The position numbers were made by a program, and so were the translations under genes. Of a stretch of DNA of 64,000 bases, positions 8,458-17,616 are shown one piece after another. The stretch is from Mangrovibacterium sp041596335 (lineage in GTDB: Bacteria > Bacteroidota > Bacteroidia > Bacteroidales > Prolixibacteraceae). Location: the NCBI RefSeq assembly GCF_041596335.1, contig NZ_JBFHIT010000028.1, positions 1 through 64,000 of the forward strand. The letters run 5' to 3'. The number at the start of each line of letters is the position of its first letter. Positions within the stretch are counted from its first letter, which is position 1. The notes under the pieces were generated by a model. It did no database searches and was not told the DNA's origin. It saw nothing but the letters and a program-made list of their open reading frames with translations.

Positions 8458-10134
8458 CTATTGTGGATATCCAGGATTTTGCACCAATGCATTACTACTT
8501 CTCTGGATCTCATCTGAAGGAATAGGCCATACATAATGAACCGCGGGATTAAATATTCTTACATTGCCAATTCCGTCAGGATTAAATCCAACAGTTTCAT
8601 TTACTAATACTTTCAATCCCTGAACTTGGTAACCATTATTAATCTCAATCATACCACTACGTTTCATATCAAAGTATGTCCAGCCTTCAAAGCCAAGTTC
8701 ACAAATACGCTCGCGATAAATATCATCCATGGTAATATTGCCGGCAGTGTATTTAGGTAGCAATTCAGAAGCTCTTGCTCTTACTTTATTAATGGTTTTA
8801 TCCCATACATCCTGAGAAACACTTCCAACTCCATCACGCATAGCCACTGCTTCAGCATGGCAAAGTAAAATATCGGCATACCTAAATATCACATAATCAA
8901 GCGGACCGTCCCATTCTACGGAGTTTCCTGAACCCGGTATTACGTATTTTCGCATGTGCAGACCGGTAAAAGAATGGAGAGCACCGTTTAATTCATGCGG
9001 ATAAACGATGTCATTGTCATTTAGATCGATAAAATGAGAACCAGGTCGTAAAATAGTATGATCCATCCTTGGATCTCTTCCTTCAAAATATTCATAAATC
9101 TCATTAGGGATTTTAGGTTCACCACTACTATTCAGTCCACCTTCGTTCACATAATCAACACCTTCCTGAGGATTTTCTACAATTCGCTCAAACTGATCAA
9201 TAAACCAAAGTGTTGGCTGAATAAAAGACCACCCGCTACTTGCGCACGATGCATTAGCATAGAGCTTTTCGACATAGCTACCTTTCTCTGCATCGTTCAT
9301 AAACACATGCTGTACGCTGAAGATTATTTCTTCGTTATTTTCATTCTCTAAACTAATAACATCTCCATAATCAGGCACCAAGTCGTAGTCTCCCAGGCTC
9401 ATAATGTCTTCCGAAACGATTGCCGCCGTTGCCCAATCGCTTGCATATAAGGCTGCTTTTACTTTCAGGGCCATTGCAGCACCTTTAGTAGCTCTTCCCA
9501 TTTCGGCATCAGCACGTCGAGGTAAATTAGCAATAGCAAATGTCAAGTCATCGTTAATCAACTTCAAAACTTCCGATTTAGGCGATCTCGGAGTGGAAGC
9601 GTCCTCCACTGTTGGCACATATGTTAATAATGGAACATCGCCAAACAGCTCAACAAGCCAGTAGTAGTTCATAGCTCGAAGAAACATGGCTTCGCCTTTC
9701 ATAACATTTTTAACCTGATCTGTGTTTGATCCTGAAAATTCGATATCATCGATATGTGTAAGAAAATCGTTTGCTCTTACAACACCTCTATAACCAAGTG
9801 TCCATGCTGTCGAAAGATAGATATTTGATCCATCATGAACACCATCGCCAACGGGCCTAAGTCTGTGAGATTGACGCTCAAATCCAATGGGCGTAATATC
9901 AGCTAATACTCCCAGAGAAGCCCAGGAAGCACAGCCACGATAAGGGTTCGCGTCTGTAGGAGGCTGCAAAGCATCGTAAATAGCAATTAAGCCAGCTTGA
10001 GCATCTTTTTCATCGGTCCAAAAAGTGGCTGATGAAAGCTGATCTGACGGGTATTTATCCAGGAAGTCATCTCCACATGAATATGCAATTACCGAAAGCA
10101 ACAGAAGTGTCAGCAAGTGTTTAATATTATTCAT
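8458..10134 (-). CDS. susD: SusD/RagB-family glycan-binding outer membrane lipoprotein
   Basis: Surface lipoprotein that forms the lid of the neighbouring SusC transporter and captures oligosaccharides. Signal peptide with lipobox AYSC, C20, followed by the family-typical GDDFLDKYPSDQ start; the TPR-like helices span about 25-330, and the characteristic C-terminal RagB region includes RYADILLCHAEA and ERICELGFEGWTYFDMKR, ending with WPIPSDEIQRS and NPGYPQ. Length 558 is normal. The start lies 34 bp downstream of the susC stop, so the two are co-transcribed. The ligand cannot be read from sequence; context suggests rhamnose/uronate-containing oligosaccharides. Confidence 0.95.
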   Translation of the reverse strand: MNNIKHLLTLLLLSVIAYSCGDDFLDKYPSDQLSSATFWTDEKDAQAGLIAIYDALQPPTDANPYRGCASWASLGVLADITPIGFERQSHRLRPVGDGVHDGSNIYLSTAWTLGYRGVVRANDFLTHIDDIEFSGSNTDQVKNVMKGEAMFLRAMNYYWLVELFGDVPLLTYVPTVEDASTPRSPKSEVLKLINDDLTFAIANLPRRADAEMGRATKGAAMALKVKAALYASDWATAAIVSEDIMSLGDYDLVPDYGDVISLENENNEEIIFSVQHVFMNDAEKGSYVEKLYANASCASSGWSFIQPTLWFIDQFERIVENPQEGVDYVNEGGLNSSGEPKIPNEIYEYFEGRDPRMDHTILRPGSHFIDLNDNDIVYPHELNGALHSFTGLHMRKYVIPGSGNSVEWDGPLDYVIFRYADILLCHAEAVAMRDGVGSVSQDVWDKTINKVRARASELLPKYTAGNITMDDIYRERICELGFEGWTYFDMKRSGMIEINNGYQVQGLKVLVNETVGFNPDGIGNVRIFNPAVHYVWPIPSDEIQRSSNALVQNPGYPQ

Positions 10135-10167
10135 AGTTATTATTTTTTTAATTTTATTTAGGTTATA

Positions 10168-13100
10168 TTAAAATCCAACATTTACACCAACTGTAATAGT
10201 ACGCACGTTAGGAACAGACCTTACGTTATCTGTTTCAGGATCGAACCCCCATTCTTCGTTCGTAAATGTAAACAGGTTGTCAGCACTTACGTACACCCTA
10301 AATTTGGACAAGACGTCCGTTTTCAAAACCGAGTGAGTTAAATCGTAACCAAACTGCATGTTTTTAACTCTCAGGTAAGAAACATCTTTTACCCAAAAAT
10401 CTGATTCCTGAATAATAAATTGTTGCGATTCATTTGCCATTCGTGGTAGAATTGCATTCGGGTTATCCGGAGTCCACTCATTGTCAACCCAACGTTGTGG
10501 AATCACCCCTTTATCTACCCAATTCATTGGTGTAATCATATAATCCCAGGTATTTCTGTCGCGTTTGGCAACCCCCTGGAAAAGCATGCTAAAATCGAAT
10601 CCTTCGTAATTCAAGCCAATATTACCTCCAATGGTATATTGGGGAATTCTGTTACCAATAATCACCCGGTCTTCCGTTCCGATTATGCCATTACCTGCAT
10701 CAGGAATTCCGTTTCCATCGGTATCTACTGTTAGCTGATCCTTAAATTCAAGATCGCCCAATTTTGTGTACGCTCTGTGTGTTGCCGCATTTACGAGCTG
10801 TTCCTCTGTTCTAAAAATGTCTACAACTTCGTATCCATAATAGGAATCGAAAGGATAGCCAATTTGCGTACCACCGGTAACAATATCAGCAAAATAATCA
10901 GTTACTTCGTTGTGTATTTGTGTTACGTTGGCCGACACGTTGTACTTCACTTTACCTATTTCTCCTCGGTAGCCAAGAGACAATTCAAAACCTTTATTCT
11001 CCATAGATGCCAGGTTAACAACAGGTTCCGTTTTTGCTCCCAGGAACTGAGGTATTGGAAGTTCGGTTAAGATTCCATCCGTTTTACGGACAAAGTAATC
11101 GAATGTAAAGGTTAACCTGCTGTCTAGCACTGCTCCATCAATACCGATATCAGTCGTTGTGGTTTCTTCCCACTTTATTTCTTCGTTTGTTAGCGCTGTT
11201 TGCGCAATGCCGGAATAAACCTGACCATTGAAAGAATAGTTTTGATTTAAGGCATAGGTTGATTGGTATGGGTAATTACCTATCCGGTTGTTACCTAATT
11301 TTCCCCACGAAGCTCTAAGTTTTAAATAATCCAGACCCTTCACATCGCTCATGAAATCTTCTTCGGTCATATTCCAACCAGCAGAAAATGAAGGGAAGTA
11401 CCCCCATCGATTACCTTTTTTAAAGCGAGATGAACCATCAGCCCTAATATTAGCTTCGAACAGATATTTGTCTTTGTAGTTGTAGTTTACCCTTCCAAAA
11501 TACGATTGCATGGACCATTCAGCTATTGTTCCTCCCCCTGATACTAACTCCAAACCGGCATTAATACCTTGTACCTCATTGTTCGGAAACTGTTGTCTTG
11601 TAACATTTATATTATCGGCTCTATACTGTAACGTTTCGTAACCTCCCATCACCTTTACACTATGATCATCAATGCTTTTATTGTATTCCAGCAATAAATT
11701 AGTGTTCACTTGAGAGTCCTGATATTGAGAGTTAGTTGCGCTTCTTCCAGAGTTTAATTCTATCTGAGCGATCTTTTGTTCAGTTCTAAAGTTCCAAACA
11801 TCATATTGTTTGTTGAAACTACTGTTTAGTCCCTGATTAAAATCCAGTGCTACTTTTGCAGTAGCTTTCAAACCACTGATGATTTCCCATTCAGCAAAAA
11901 CATCGCCCATTAGTCTGCGATCATTTTGCTCTCTAACCCGGTTTTCAATTTCAGCATATGGAGCTGCAATAGCCTGAACTGAACCACTTTGAGTTCCACC
12001 CCATCTTCCATCGGGATGCCTTACATTCGTAATTGATGGTGATGATTCAATTGATGTGTTTATAGCATTCGGAGAGAGGTTTGTCCACCTGAAGAATACA
12101 TTTCCACCGAGCTTAACACCATCTAAAACCTCAGAAGAAAGGTTTGTTCGAAGACCATATCGTTGGATATTATTACCATGGGTTATACCATCCTGATCAA
12201 GGTAACTCAAAGAGAAACGATAAGTAGTTTTTTCGTTTCCACCACTGTAACCCAACGAATGATTCATAATTGGAGCAGCCCCACCATAAAGCTCTTCATT
12301 CCAGTCTACATTCGGATGATATAAAGGATCGTTGGGATTAGCTCTCCATTCCTGAATATCAGCTTGTGTAAAGTTCTGTTGGTTTGGTCTGATTCTATTA
12401 GCAATTTCCATGTAATCGGCAAAGTCGCTTACATAGTCAATTAACTTTGGAACACTTTGAGTTCCAAAATAAGCATTGTAAGTTAACTTGGGCTTGCCCG
12501 ATGAACCACGTTTAGTAGTGATCAGAATTACACCATTTGCACCACGCGAACCGTAAATCGATGCCGATGCTGCATCTTTCAATACCGAAATGCTTTCAAT
12601 ATCGTTTGGATCAATATCGTTCATAATGCCAGTACCTTCCGAAGGCACACCATCAACAACAACCAAAGGATTTGAGTTATTCATTGTACCAACACCACGA
12701 ATACGAATAGTTGCACCATCGCCCCCAGCTGTACCACCACTATTTTGAACGACAGAAACGCCGGCAGCCATTCCTGATAATCCGGCACTAATGTTTGTTA
12801 CAGGACGAGTTGTCAATTCATTCGCACTTACTGAGCTTACCGCCCCGGTGAGGTTAACTTTCTTTTGAGTTCCATAACCAATGGCAACCACTTCTTCAAG
12901 TCCTATTGCATCGGCCAACAGGGTTACATTTATTGTCGTTTGGTCGCCTACCGCAATTTGCTTTGTTACCATTCCAACAAATGAAAACACCAACACGTCC
13001 TCGGCCTTGATTGATGACAAATTAAATTTCCCATCTAAATCTGTAATCGTTCCATGAGAAGTTCCCTTTATCACTACGGTAACTCCGGGAAGTGGCTCAC

Positions 13101-13536
13101 CGGTATTGTCGGTAATCTTCCCTGAGACAGGTTTTTGCTGCTGCAAAACCGTTTCAACACTATTATCCGACTTTTCGGTTGTTAGTACAATCAAACGATC
13201 CTTTACCTGGTGTTTAACATTTGTTTCGGCAAACAGACCAGTCAAAATATCGTCAATCAATTTTTCGTTGACATCCACATCTACTTTCCGATCAACGTTT
13301 ATCATTTTTTGGTTGAATAGAAAATAGTACTCGCTGTTACTCTCAATCTCATCGAGCACATCAATCACCCTGGCATTGTTCATCTTCAAGGTAAGCCGTG
13401 CTTGCTGGGCAAAGCTCATGCCCGCCCAAACCTGAGAAATACATAGGAATAGAAAAAAGGCACTTAATCGCATAATTTTCCAAGTTTTACATTTGACACC
13501 AGCGTTAATGGCATCACGGATGGATTTTTTTTTCAT
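10168..13536 (-). CDS. susC: SusC/RagA TonB-dependent transporter with STN signalling domain
   Basis: Outer membrane oligosaccharide importer. After an extended signal peptide (cleavage near 44) comes an STN domain (about 48-120) of the kind that contacts FecR anti-sigma proteins. A carboxypeptidase-regulatory-like domain follows (137-210; VSGKITDNTGEPLPGV), then the SusC-type DAIGLEEVVAIGYG segment, the plug (225-340; GSRGANGVILITTK at its end) and a 22-strand barrel to the terminal aromatic F. The STN domain pairs it with the FecR/ECF sigma genes immediately upstream, so substrate passage should be signalled inward to activate this PUL. The second SusC in the window (31215-34559) lacks STN, which matches its HTCS-type control. 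Length 1122 is normal for STN-bearing SusC. Confidence 0.95.
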   Translation of the reverse strand: MKKKSIRDAINAGVKCKTWKIMRLSAFFLFLCISQVWAGMSFAQQARLTLKMNNARVIDVLDEIESNSEYYFLFNQKMINVDRKVDVDVNEKLIDDILTGLFAETNVKHQVKDRLIVLTTEKSDNSVETVLQQQKPVSGKITDNTGEPLPGVTVVIKGTSHGTITDLDGKFNLSSIKAEDVLVFSFVGMVTKQIAVGDQTTINVTLLADAIGLEEVVAIGYGTQKKVNLTGAVSSVSANELTTRPVTNISAGLSGMAAGVSVVQNSGGTAGGDGATIRIRGVGTMNNSNPLVVVDGVPSEGTGIMNDIDPNDIESISVLKDAASASIYGSRGANGVILITTKRGSSGKPKLTYNAYFGTQSVPKLIDYVSDFADYMEIANRIRPNQQNFTQADIQEWRANPNDPLYHPNVDWNEELYGGAAPIMNHSLGYSGGNEKTTYRFSLSYLDQDGITHGNNIQRYGLRTNLSSEVLDGVKLGGNVFFRWTNLSPNAINTSIESSPSITNVRHPDGRWGGTQSGSVQAIAAPYAEIENRVREQNDRRLMGDVFAEWEIISGLKATAKVALDFNQGLNSSFNKQYDVWNFRTEQKIAQIELNSGRSATNSQYQDSQVNTNLLLEYNKSIDDHSVKVMGGYETLQYRADNINVTRQQFPNNEVQGINAGLELVSGGGTIAEWSMQSYFGRVNYNYKDKYLFEANIRADGSSRFKKGNRWGYFPSFSAGWNMTEEDFMSDVKGLDYLKLRASWGKLGNNRIGNYPYQSTYALNQNYSFNGQVYSGIAQTALTNEEIKWEETTTTDIGIDGAVLDSRLTFTFDYFVRKTDGILTELPIPQFLGAKTEPVVNLASMENKGFELSLGYRGEIGKVKYNVSANVTQIHNEVTDYFADIVTGGTQIGYPFDSYYGYEVVDIFRTEEQLVNAATHRAYTKLGDLEFKDQLTVDTDGNGIPDAGNGIIGTEDRVIIGNRIPQYTIGGNIGLNYEGFDFSMLFQGVAKRDRNTWDYMITPMNWVDKGVIPQRWVDNEWTPDNPNAILPRMANESQQFIIQESDFWVKDVSYLRVKNMQFGYDLTHSVLKTDVLSKFRVYVSADNLFTFTNEEWGFDPETDNVRSVPNVRTITVGVNVGF

Positions 13537-13595
13537 AAATTTGAATCGTTAAGTAGTTTGACAATTATTAGACTAATTCACGCTGCTTGATCATT

Positions 13596-13622
13596 CAGGA
13601 GAGTGCTCGTAACACTCTCCTG
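13596..13622. terminator. Perfect 10-bp hairpin between fecR and susC
   Basis: Arms CAGGAGAGTG and CACTCTCCTG pair perfectly around a 7-base loop, directly after the fecR stop. No T-run follows on the minus strand. It likely separates the sigma/fecR transcript from the much more abundant susCD transcript, either as terminator or processing/stability element. Confidence 0.6.
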
Positions 13623-13629
13623 TTTATCT

Positions 13630-14670
13630 TTAAAAGGCTTCTAACCTCTCTTTGTCCAGGCTTATTATAAACTTTCGTTTTTCAACTATTTCGTTGTTTA
13701 CCGTTGCACGTTTTTTTTCCTCAATGGCTAAAGGAGCCGTTTCGGCCAACAGCTTTAGCACCTCTTCCAGTGGCTCATCAATAAAGGTGGCCCGGAACGA
13801 ATACGTTAGTAATTCCGCATCTCGTATCTCTATTTCTACATTATACCATCTTCCAATACGACTAGCGACCTGCAGCATATTTTCGTTGCGAAAAACAAGT
13901 TTACCTTCAGTCCATGAAACGTATTGTGCGGCTTCTACTTCATTTTTTCGGTATTGTCCGGTTTGGGTATTTAAAACCAGATTTTCATTGGGGCGAAGAA
14001 CTTCCAGTTTATCTCCCTTCTGAGAGTAGATCTCCACTTTCCCTTCTTTTAAAATTATTTCTTCAGTGGTCTCGCTGTCGTATGCAATTACATTAAATTG
14101 CGTTCCAAGAACTTTCGTTGAAAAGTGGGACGTCTTAACTGTAAACGGATGTTCTTTGTCATGTGCGACATCAAAAAAGGCTTCTCCGGTTAAAACCACA
14201 TTTCGATTTTTAGTGAAAATTGCCGGATACGCCAACGTTGAGCCACTATTTAAAAACCCGCTGGTTCCGTCCGGAAGGACAAACTTTGTGCGTACTCCAA
14301 GGGGGCATTGAATTTCAGCAATCGCAGTTTCCGAAACTGTTTTTTGGGATTGAAAATAGAGCAAGCTCAGAAAGGTAAGCACAAGTGGAACAATCAGAAT
14401 CGCAGCGACTCGCTGAAATAACGCGATGAATCGTGTCTTTTTCGCAGGCCTGCTTTCCCGTTGAATCTGATGATGAATCCGTTCCAACACACGATCAATA
14501 TTTTCGTCAGGAAGAACCTCAGCCTGGAAAGAAAACCAATGACTTTGAATTAGTTCTTTTCTTTCATCTTCCTTTCCGGCTTTTCCAAAAAAGGCTTTTA
14601 TGGCTAAATAATCTTTTCTTGAGTATTTACCGACAAAGAATCGTTGTAATATTTCCGGATCAATATCCAT
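13630..14670 (-). CDS. fecR: FecR-family anti-sigma factor
   Basis: Inner-membrane anti-sigma factor that holds the cognate ECF sigma factor until the STN domain of SusC signals. I start at the ATG at 14670 (MDIDPEILQRF), because upstream in-frame codons run into the duplicated spacer. The N-terminal cytoplasmic helical domain covers 1-84 and one membrane helix lies near 86-108 (AAILIVPLVLTFLSLLYF). The periplasmic FecR domain (about 125-230) has GVRTKFVLPDGTSGFLNSGS and VVLTGEAFFDVAHD, and a C-terminal DUF4974-type domain (about 260-330) follows. 346 residues is normal. It lies about 117 bp downstream of the sigma gene in the same direction, and that spacer forms part of the direct repeat. 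Confidence 0.93.
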   Translation of the reverse strand: MDIDPEILQRFFVGKYSRKDYLAIKAFFGKAGKEDERKELIQSHWFSFQAEVLPDENIDRVLERIHHQIQRESRPAKKTRFIALFQRVAAILIVPLVLTFLSLLYFQSQKTVSETAIAEIQCPLGVRTKFVLPDGTSGFLNSGSTLAYPAIFTKNRNVVLTGEAFFDVAHDKEHPFTVKTSHFSTKVLGTQFNVIAYDSETTEEIILKEGKVEIYSQKGDKLEVLRPNENLVLNTQTGQYRKNEVEAAQYVSWTEGKLVFRNENMLQVASRIGRWYNVEIEIRDAELLTYSFRATFIDEPLEEVLKLLAETAPLAIEEKKRATVNNEIVEKRKFIISLDKERLEAF

Positions 14671-14966
14671 GATGTTGACTTTGCAGTTTTTGTTTTTACG
14701 CTCGATACAAAGCAATAGGGTTGAACGCCAAAAATCCCCCAGTTAAAAATCAAAATAAATTAAAACTTTTCGGAGAAGGTCATGAAATCAGCGACTTACA
14801 AAAAGCGAAAAGAATAGAATCAGGGCGATATCTTCTTCTCCCAACCCTCTTTTTAGATTCTTCAAAGCTTCGGTCAGATGGTTTTCAACTGTTTTAGGAG
14901 ATATATTCAATTGGCTGGCGATTTCCTTTACCGAAATGCCCTTTTTTTTTCTTTTTAACAGAATTT
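14669..14966. repeat. Right copy of the ~297 bp direct repeat
   Basis: This copy spans the fecR start codon edge, the fecR-sigma spacer and the last ~60 codons of the intact sigma gene, and matches 1-297. The junction falls inside the sigma coding sequence, at the poly-T stretch encoding the Lys/Arg run. Homologous recombination between the two copies would delete or duplicate a ~14.67 kb unit containing the whole first PUL. Confidence 0.9.
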
Positions 14967-15381
14967 CTTTTTGCCGGGGAGGCAATTTCTGGATGAGGAT
15001 TTCAACTTTATCCAGCAACATCTGATAATTTAAGCGCTCATTAGAATCATCATCAAAGGAAACTGTTTCGTCCAAAAGCTGATTGCGATATTGCTGTTTG
15101 CGATTTGTTTGCTCAAAAAGCTCGAGAATATGATGATAGGCTATCTTAAACAAGTAAGACTTAAAAGACAGTTCGACTTTTAGCTGTTTCCGCTTGCGCC
15201 AGATTTTGAGGAAAACCTCCTGCACCACCTCTTCCGCCTCTTCTCTCGACTTCAAATACCCGAAAGCAAAATGGAACAAGCGTTTTCCATATTCACGAAA
15301 AAGCATGTCAAACGCTTCTACATCATCGTTTTTCAATGCAGATAGAAGGACTTTTTCTGATATGTTAATTTGCTTCGTCAA
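14788..15381 (-). CDS. ECF sigma-70 factor (RpoE-like, FecI/PUL type)
   Basis: ECF sigma factor of 197 residues expected to direct transcription of the adjacent susC PUL. Region 2 lies at about 22-90 (AFDMLFREYGKRLFHFAFGYLK and REEAEEVVQEVFLKIW). Region 4 lies at about 130-180 (LPPRQKEILLKRKKKGISVKEIASQLNISPKTVENH, given here only to mark the recognition helix-turn-helix). It ends with a short hydrophobic tail (ALILFFSLF), seen in some Bacteroidota ECF factors. It is the first gene of a sigma-fecR unit and sits next to its regulated susC. Its 3' part is duplicated at the left end of the window. Confidence 0.93.
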   Translation of the reverse strand: MTKQINISEKVLLSALKNDDVEAFDMLFREYGKRLFHFAFGYLKSREEAEEVVQEVFLKIWRKRKQLKVELSFKSYLFKIAYHHILELFEQTNRKQQYRNQLLDETVSFDDDSNERLNYQMLLDKVEILIQKLPPRQKEILLKRKKKGISVKEIASQLNISPKTVENHLTEALKNLKRGLGEEDIALILFFSLFVSR

Positions 15382-15515
15382 ATGGTTACTAATTTTATTT
15401 CATCACGATAGAATTTACTCATCTTTTGAACATCGGAAATCATGTTTACGCTTCATTTCTTACGACTTAATTTCGCGCAACCAACTCCTTAACTACTACC
15501 CATCCAATAAATTAG

Positions 15516-15552
15516 CGGGTACTACCATTGTTTTTTTCAATCGTAATACCCG
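15516..15552 (-). terminator. Terminator after the BNR-4 gene
   Basis: Fifteen-base arms (15516-15530 and 15538-15552) pair at 13 of 15 positions around a run of seven T on the plus strand. It starts 8 bp after the stop of the BNR-4 gene (minus strand), so it likely ends the long PUL B transcript before the sigma gene. Confidence 0.5.
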
Positions 15553-15559
15553 TTACATA

Positions 15560-16990
15560 TCAGTCAAATTGAACAGCCAAATCAATAACATGAAGTGGAC
15601 TGGGTTTTCGAACCTCACCAGGTTCATCCTGCAACATGATGGATAAAATACCTTCCGATTTCCACCGATAGACATCTGCCAACATATCGTTCATAAACGG
15701 ACCTTTAAACGAATATGCAAGGTGCCAGTCCTGCCAGTTATTTTTTGCCGTTGCTACAGCTACTATCAGATCCTGACTGCCGGAATTTTTACTTTTTCCC
15801 TCCTGATCGGTTGTACCGGCATAAATCATAATCAGGTTGTCATTTTCATCCGCTAATATCTTGGGACGATTACCAACCTTCCAAGGCATTTCGGTATGCT
15901 TCCATTCGCCATTTGTGTCGCGCCAATAGTGATGATACCTTTTGGCTTCAGACGGTCCCCAGCGGGTATCTCCCAACTTACTTCCTGCTGCTTCAATGGT
16001 CTCTTTCGTGCAATGGTACATCACGACATGTACCCGCCCTTTTGAGTCGACAACCTGTCCGTGATCATTCATCAATCCCAACACACGAGGAATTGACTGA
16101 ACAACTATTCCGGGCGAATGAACATGCGGAATTTCCGTCAACAGCTGCCCGCCATTGTTTTTCCAGGTCAATCCGCCATCTTCACTATAAACATAGATTA
16201 AATCGTGATTTGCTCCCTGGCTATCTTCGCGCCAAACCCAGGTTACATGAAGGGTTCCATCGGCATCATAGTCATACCCATTCGGATAGGAACAACGCGA
16301 ACTGCTTACGCCCAAAACATCCTCAAACGTTCCCTCCGCAGAATCAATTTGCCGGGTATTTTCCCACTTCCCGGTTTCGGCGTTGTAGTCGACCAACATT
16401 CGGTCGCCATTTCCCGAACCACGAACACGGTAGTTAAACTGAAGGTTGCCATCGGGCGTTGGCCAGAATTTAGGGTATGTAATTTTGATGGGCTTTCCAT
16501 CCTCCAATTCTGATACGATTGGGCCAAATGAAGCAGCACTCCACTCGTGACTTTCGGGATTGGTTGCTAGCCCTTTTTTTGAAACCCGATAGTGCAATGG
16601 ATGAACATGATGATCAAATGCCAGGTGAATGGTTCCATCGTTAGGACAAATCCCAAATGAAACAATATTGTGCGCGTCGTCGCTTTCAAAAAGATAATCG
16701 AAAAACCGGATAGTGCTCCATTCGCCTGTCGGAAGCTCTCTTCGCGATAAACAAACCCGCCGTTCGTGATTATAATAGGCCATGTATTGGTAGCCGTTGA
16801 AGGTAGCAATGGCGTCCTTTTGATAGGTTCTGCCATTAATGGCACTTGAAAACCTCCCATAAATCGTTAATGCTTTATCATCTACAGTAGAAATATTTTC
16901 CTGAGTAACTTTTACCTGCGCCATTAGAGGCTCAAAAAAGATCAGGAAAGCAAAAAACAGATACAAAATAAACTTCATTCGTTTCATCAT
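15560..16990 (-). CDS. BNR-4 seven-bladed beta-propeller, candidate rhamnose-uronate (ulvan-type) lyase
   Basis: Secreted 476-residue protein: signal peptide 1-24, then a BNR-4 repeat propeller. The same fold underlies ulvan lyase families PL24/PL25 and rhamnose-glucuronate-active PL27/PL42/GH145 enzymes. A His-rich centre matches that group: H107 (DDAHN), then H122, H127, H128 and H130 (HLAFDHHVHPLHYR), followed by Y172 and a YRVRGSGNGD loop at 187-196. Characterised ulvan lyases of this fold use paired His with Tyr/Arg, from memory. It would cut the Rha-uronate bond by beta-elimination, making the unsaturated ends that GH88 and GH105 here remove. Last gene of PUL B. A role as a glycosidase (GH145-like) or sugar-binding propeller is possible. 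M2 or M5 are alternative starts. Confidence 0.72.
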   Translation of the reverse strand: MMKRMKFILYLFFAFLIFFEPLMAQVKVTQENISTVDDKALTIYGRFSSAINGRTYQKDAIATFNGYQYMAYYNHERRVCLSRRELPTGEWSTIRFFDYLFESDDAHNIVSFGICPNDGTIHLAFDHHVHPLHYRVSKKGLATNPESHEWSAASFGPIVSELEDGKPIKITYPKFWPTPDGNLQFNYRVRGSGNGDRMLVDYNAETGKWENTRQIDSAEGTFEDVLGVSSSRCSYPNGYDYDADGTLHVTWVWREDSQGANHDLIYVYSEDGGLTWKNNGGQLLTEIPHVHSPGIVVQSIPRVLGLMNDHGQVVDSKGRVHVVMYHCTKETIEAAGSKLGDTRWGPSEAKRYHHYWRDTNGEWKHTEMPWKVGNRPKILADENDNLIMIYAGTTDQEGKSKNSGSQDLIVAVATAKNNWQDWHLAYSFKGPFMNDMLADVYRWKSEGILSIMLQDEPGEVRKPSPLHVIDLAVQFD

Positions 16991-17081
16991 TCTTTTTCGT
17001 TGAGATTGGTTCTTCTGAAAGTCGTTTTAAAAATCATTTGATGGAATTCAACCCTAAAAGCAGAAATGCCAGAGATCCGGG

Positions 17082-17301
17082 TCAATCAAAAGCAATTCCT
17101 GATTGGCGGCGGAAATAAAAATGGTCAATTGTACCTTTACCGGTAAGAATAAAACCAACCAATTCAGCGATTTCTCCGGGTTGAATAAGCTTTACCGAAT
17201 CGATGTCGGGGCGCATTTCGCGAACCATTTCTGTATTCACGCCACCCGGCGGAATTAGGTGCACTTGTTATCAGTGCCACTTTGTTTTTTTCTTCGATCA
17301 T
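17082..17301 (-). pseudogene. Short-chain dehydrogenase/reductase remnant with internal deletion
   Basis: From ATG at 17301 the minus strand reads MIEEKNKVALITSA, the start of an SDR Rossmann fold. It then changes frame within a few codons to PPGGVNTEMVREMRPDIDSV followed by PGEIAELVGFIL, the C-terminal substrate-loop and last helix of the same family, stopping at 17082. About 150 central residues, including the YxxxK catalytic motif, are missing. The two halves are out of frame, so this is a clear deletion remnant. The C-terminal wording looks like a FabG/sepiapterin-reductase type SDR rather than KduD. Confidence 0.75.
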
Positions 17302-17329
17302 CTCAATATTGCTGCGTGTTAACTCTTAT

Positions 17330-17590
17330 CTAATCCACAAATAATTCGTCGATGTGCAGACCACTTTATCCGGTAGTCTTGAGTCTTATATTATTGGTTC
17401 CGGGTTTAAATGTGACTCTCGCACTTGCAAAACGCCACTCTCCCACGAACCGGTTGGCTAAAACTCGAAAGTTTCAAGTATTTCATCGTTTACAATAAAA
17501 ATCATAGGTCGAGTGGTTTCAGTTCGTTTAGCTTTTATTGTTAGTGCCCCTAAAAACACCAATCCGATCAGCAATAATTTTCCTGATTCA
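17330..17590 (-). pseudogene. Remnant of an exported protein with a carbohydrate-binding (CBM6/35-like) end
   Basis: Translated pieces on the minus strand form the two ends of a secreted protein. A signal-like stretch KLLLIGLVFLGALTIKA ends at a stop after LETFEF (around 17460). Then, in another frame, WRFASARVTFKPGTNNIRL is followed after one more frameshift by SGLHIDELFVD, stopping at 17330. The GTN-IRL...HIDEL pattern is typical of the last strands of CBM6/CBM35-type beta-sandwiches. At least two frameshifts and loss of the central part mark it as decayed. Together with the SDR remnant, the whole 17082-17616 stretch holds no intact gene. Confidence 0.6.
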
Positions 17591-17616
17591 TTTGCAATAC
17601 AAAACAATAAACGAGA

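Noticed and set aside
1..14966. The direct repeats as ends of an insertion sequence or integrative element
   Set aside because: The repeat is made of ordinary coding and spacer sequence, and there is no transposase, integrase or terminal inverted repeat between or beside the copies.
17082..17264. SDR remnant as a possible KduD (uronate catabolism) gene
   Set aside because: The C-terminal wording PPGGVNTEMVREMRPDIDSV does not resemble the KduD C-terminus, and most of the gene is missing.
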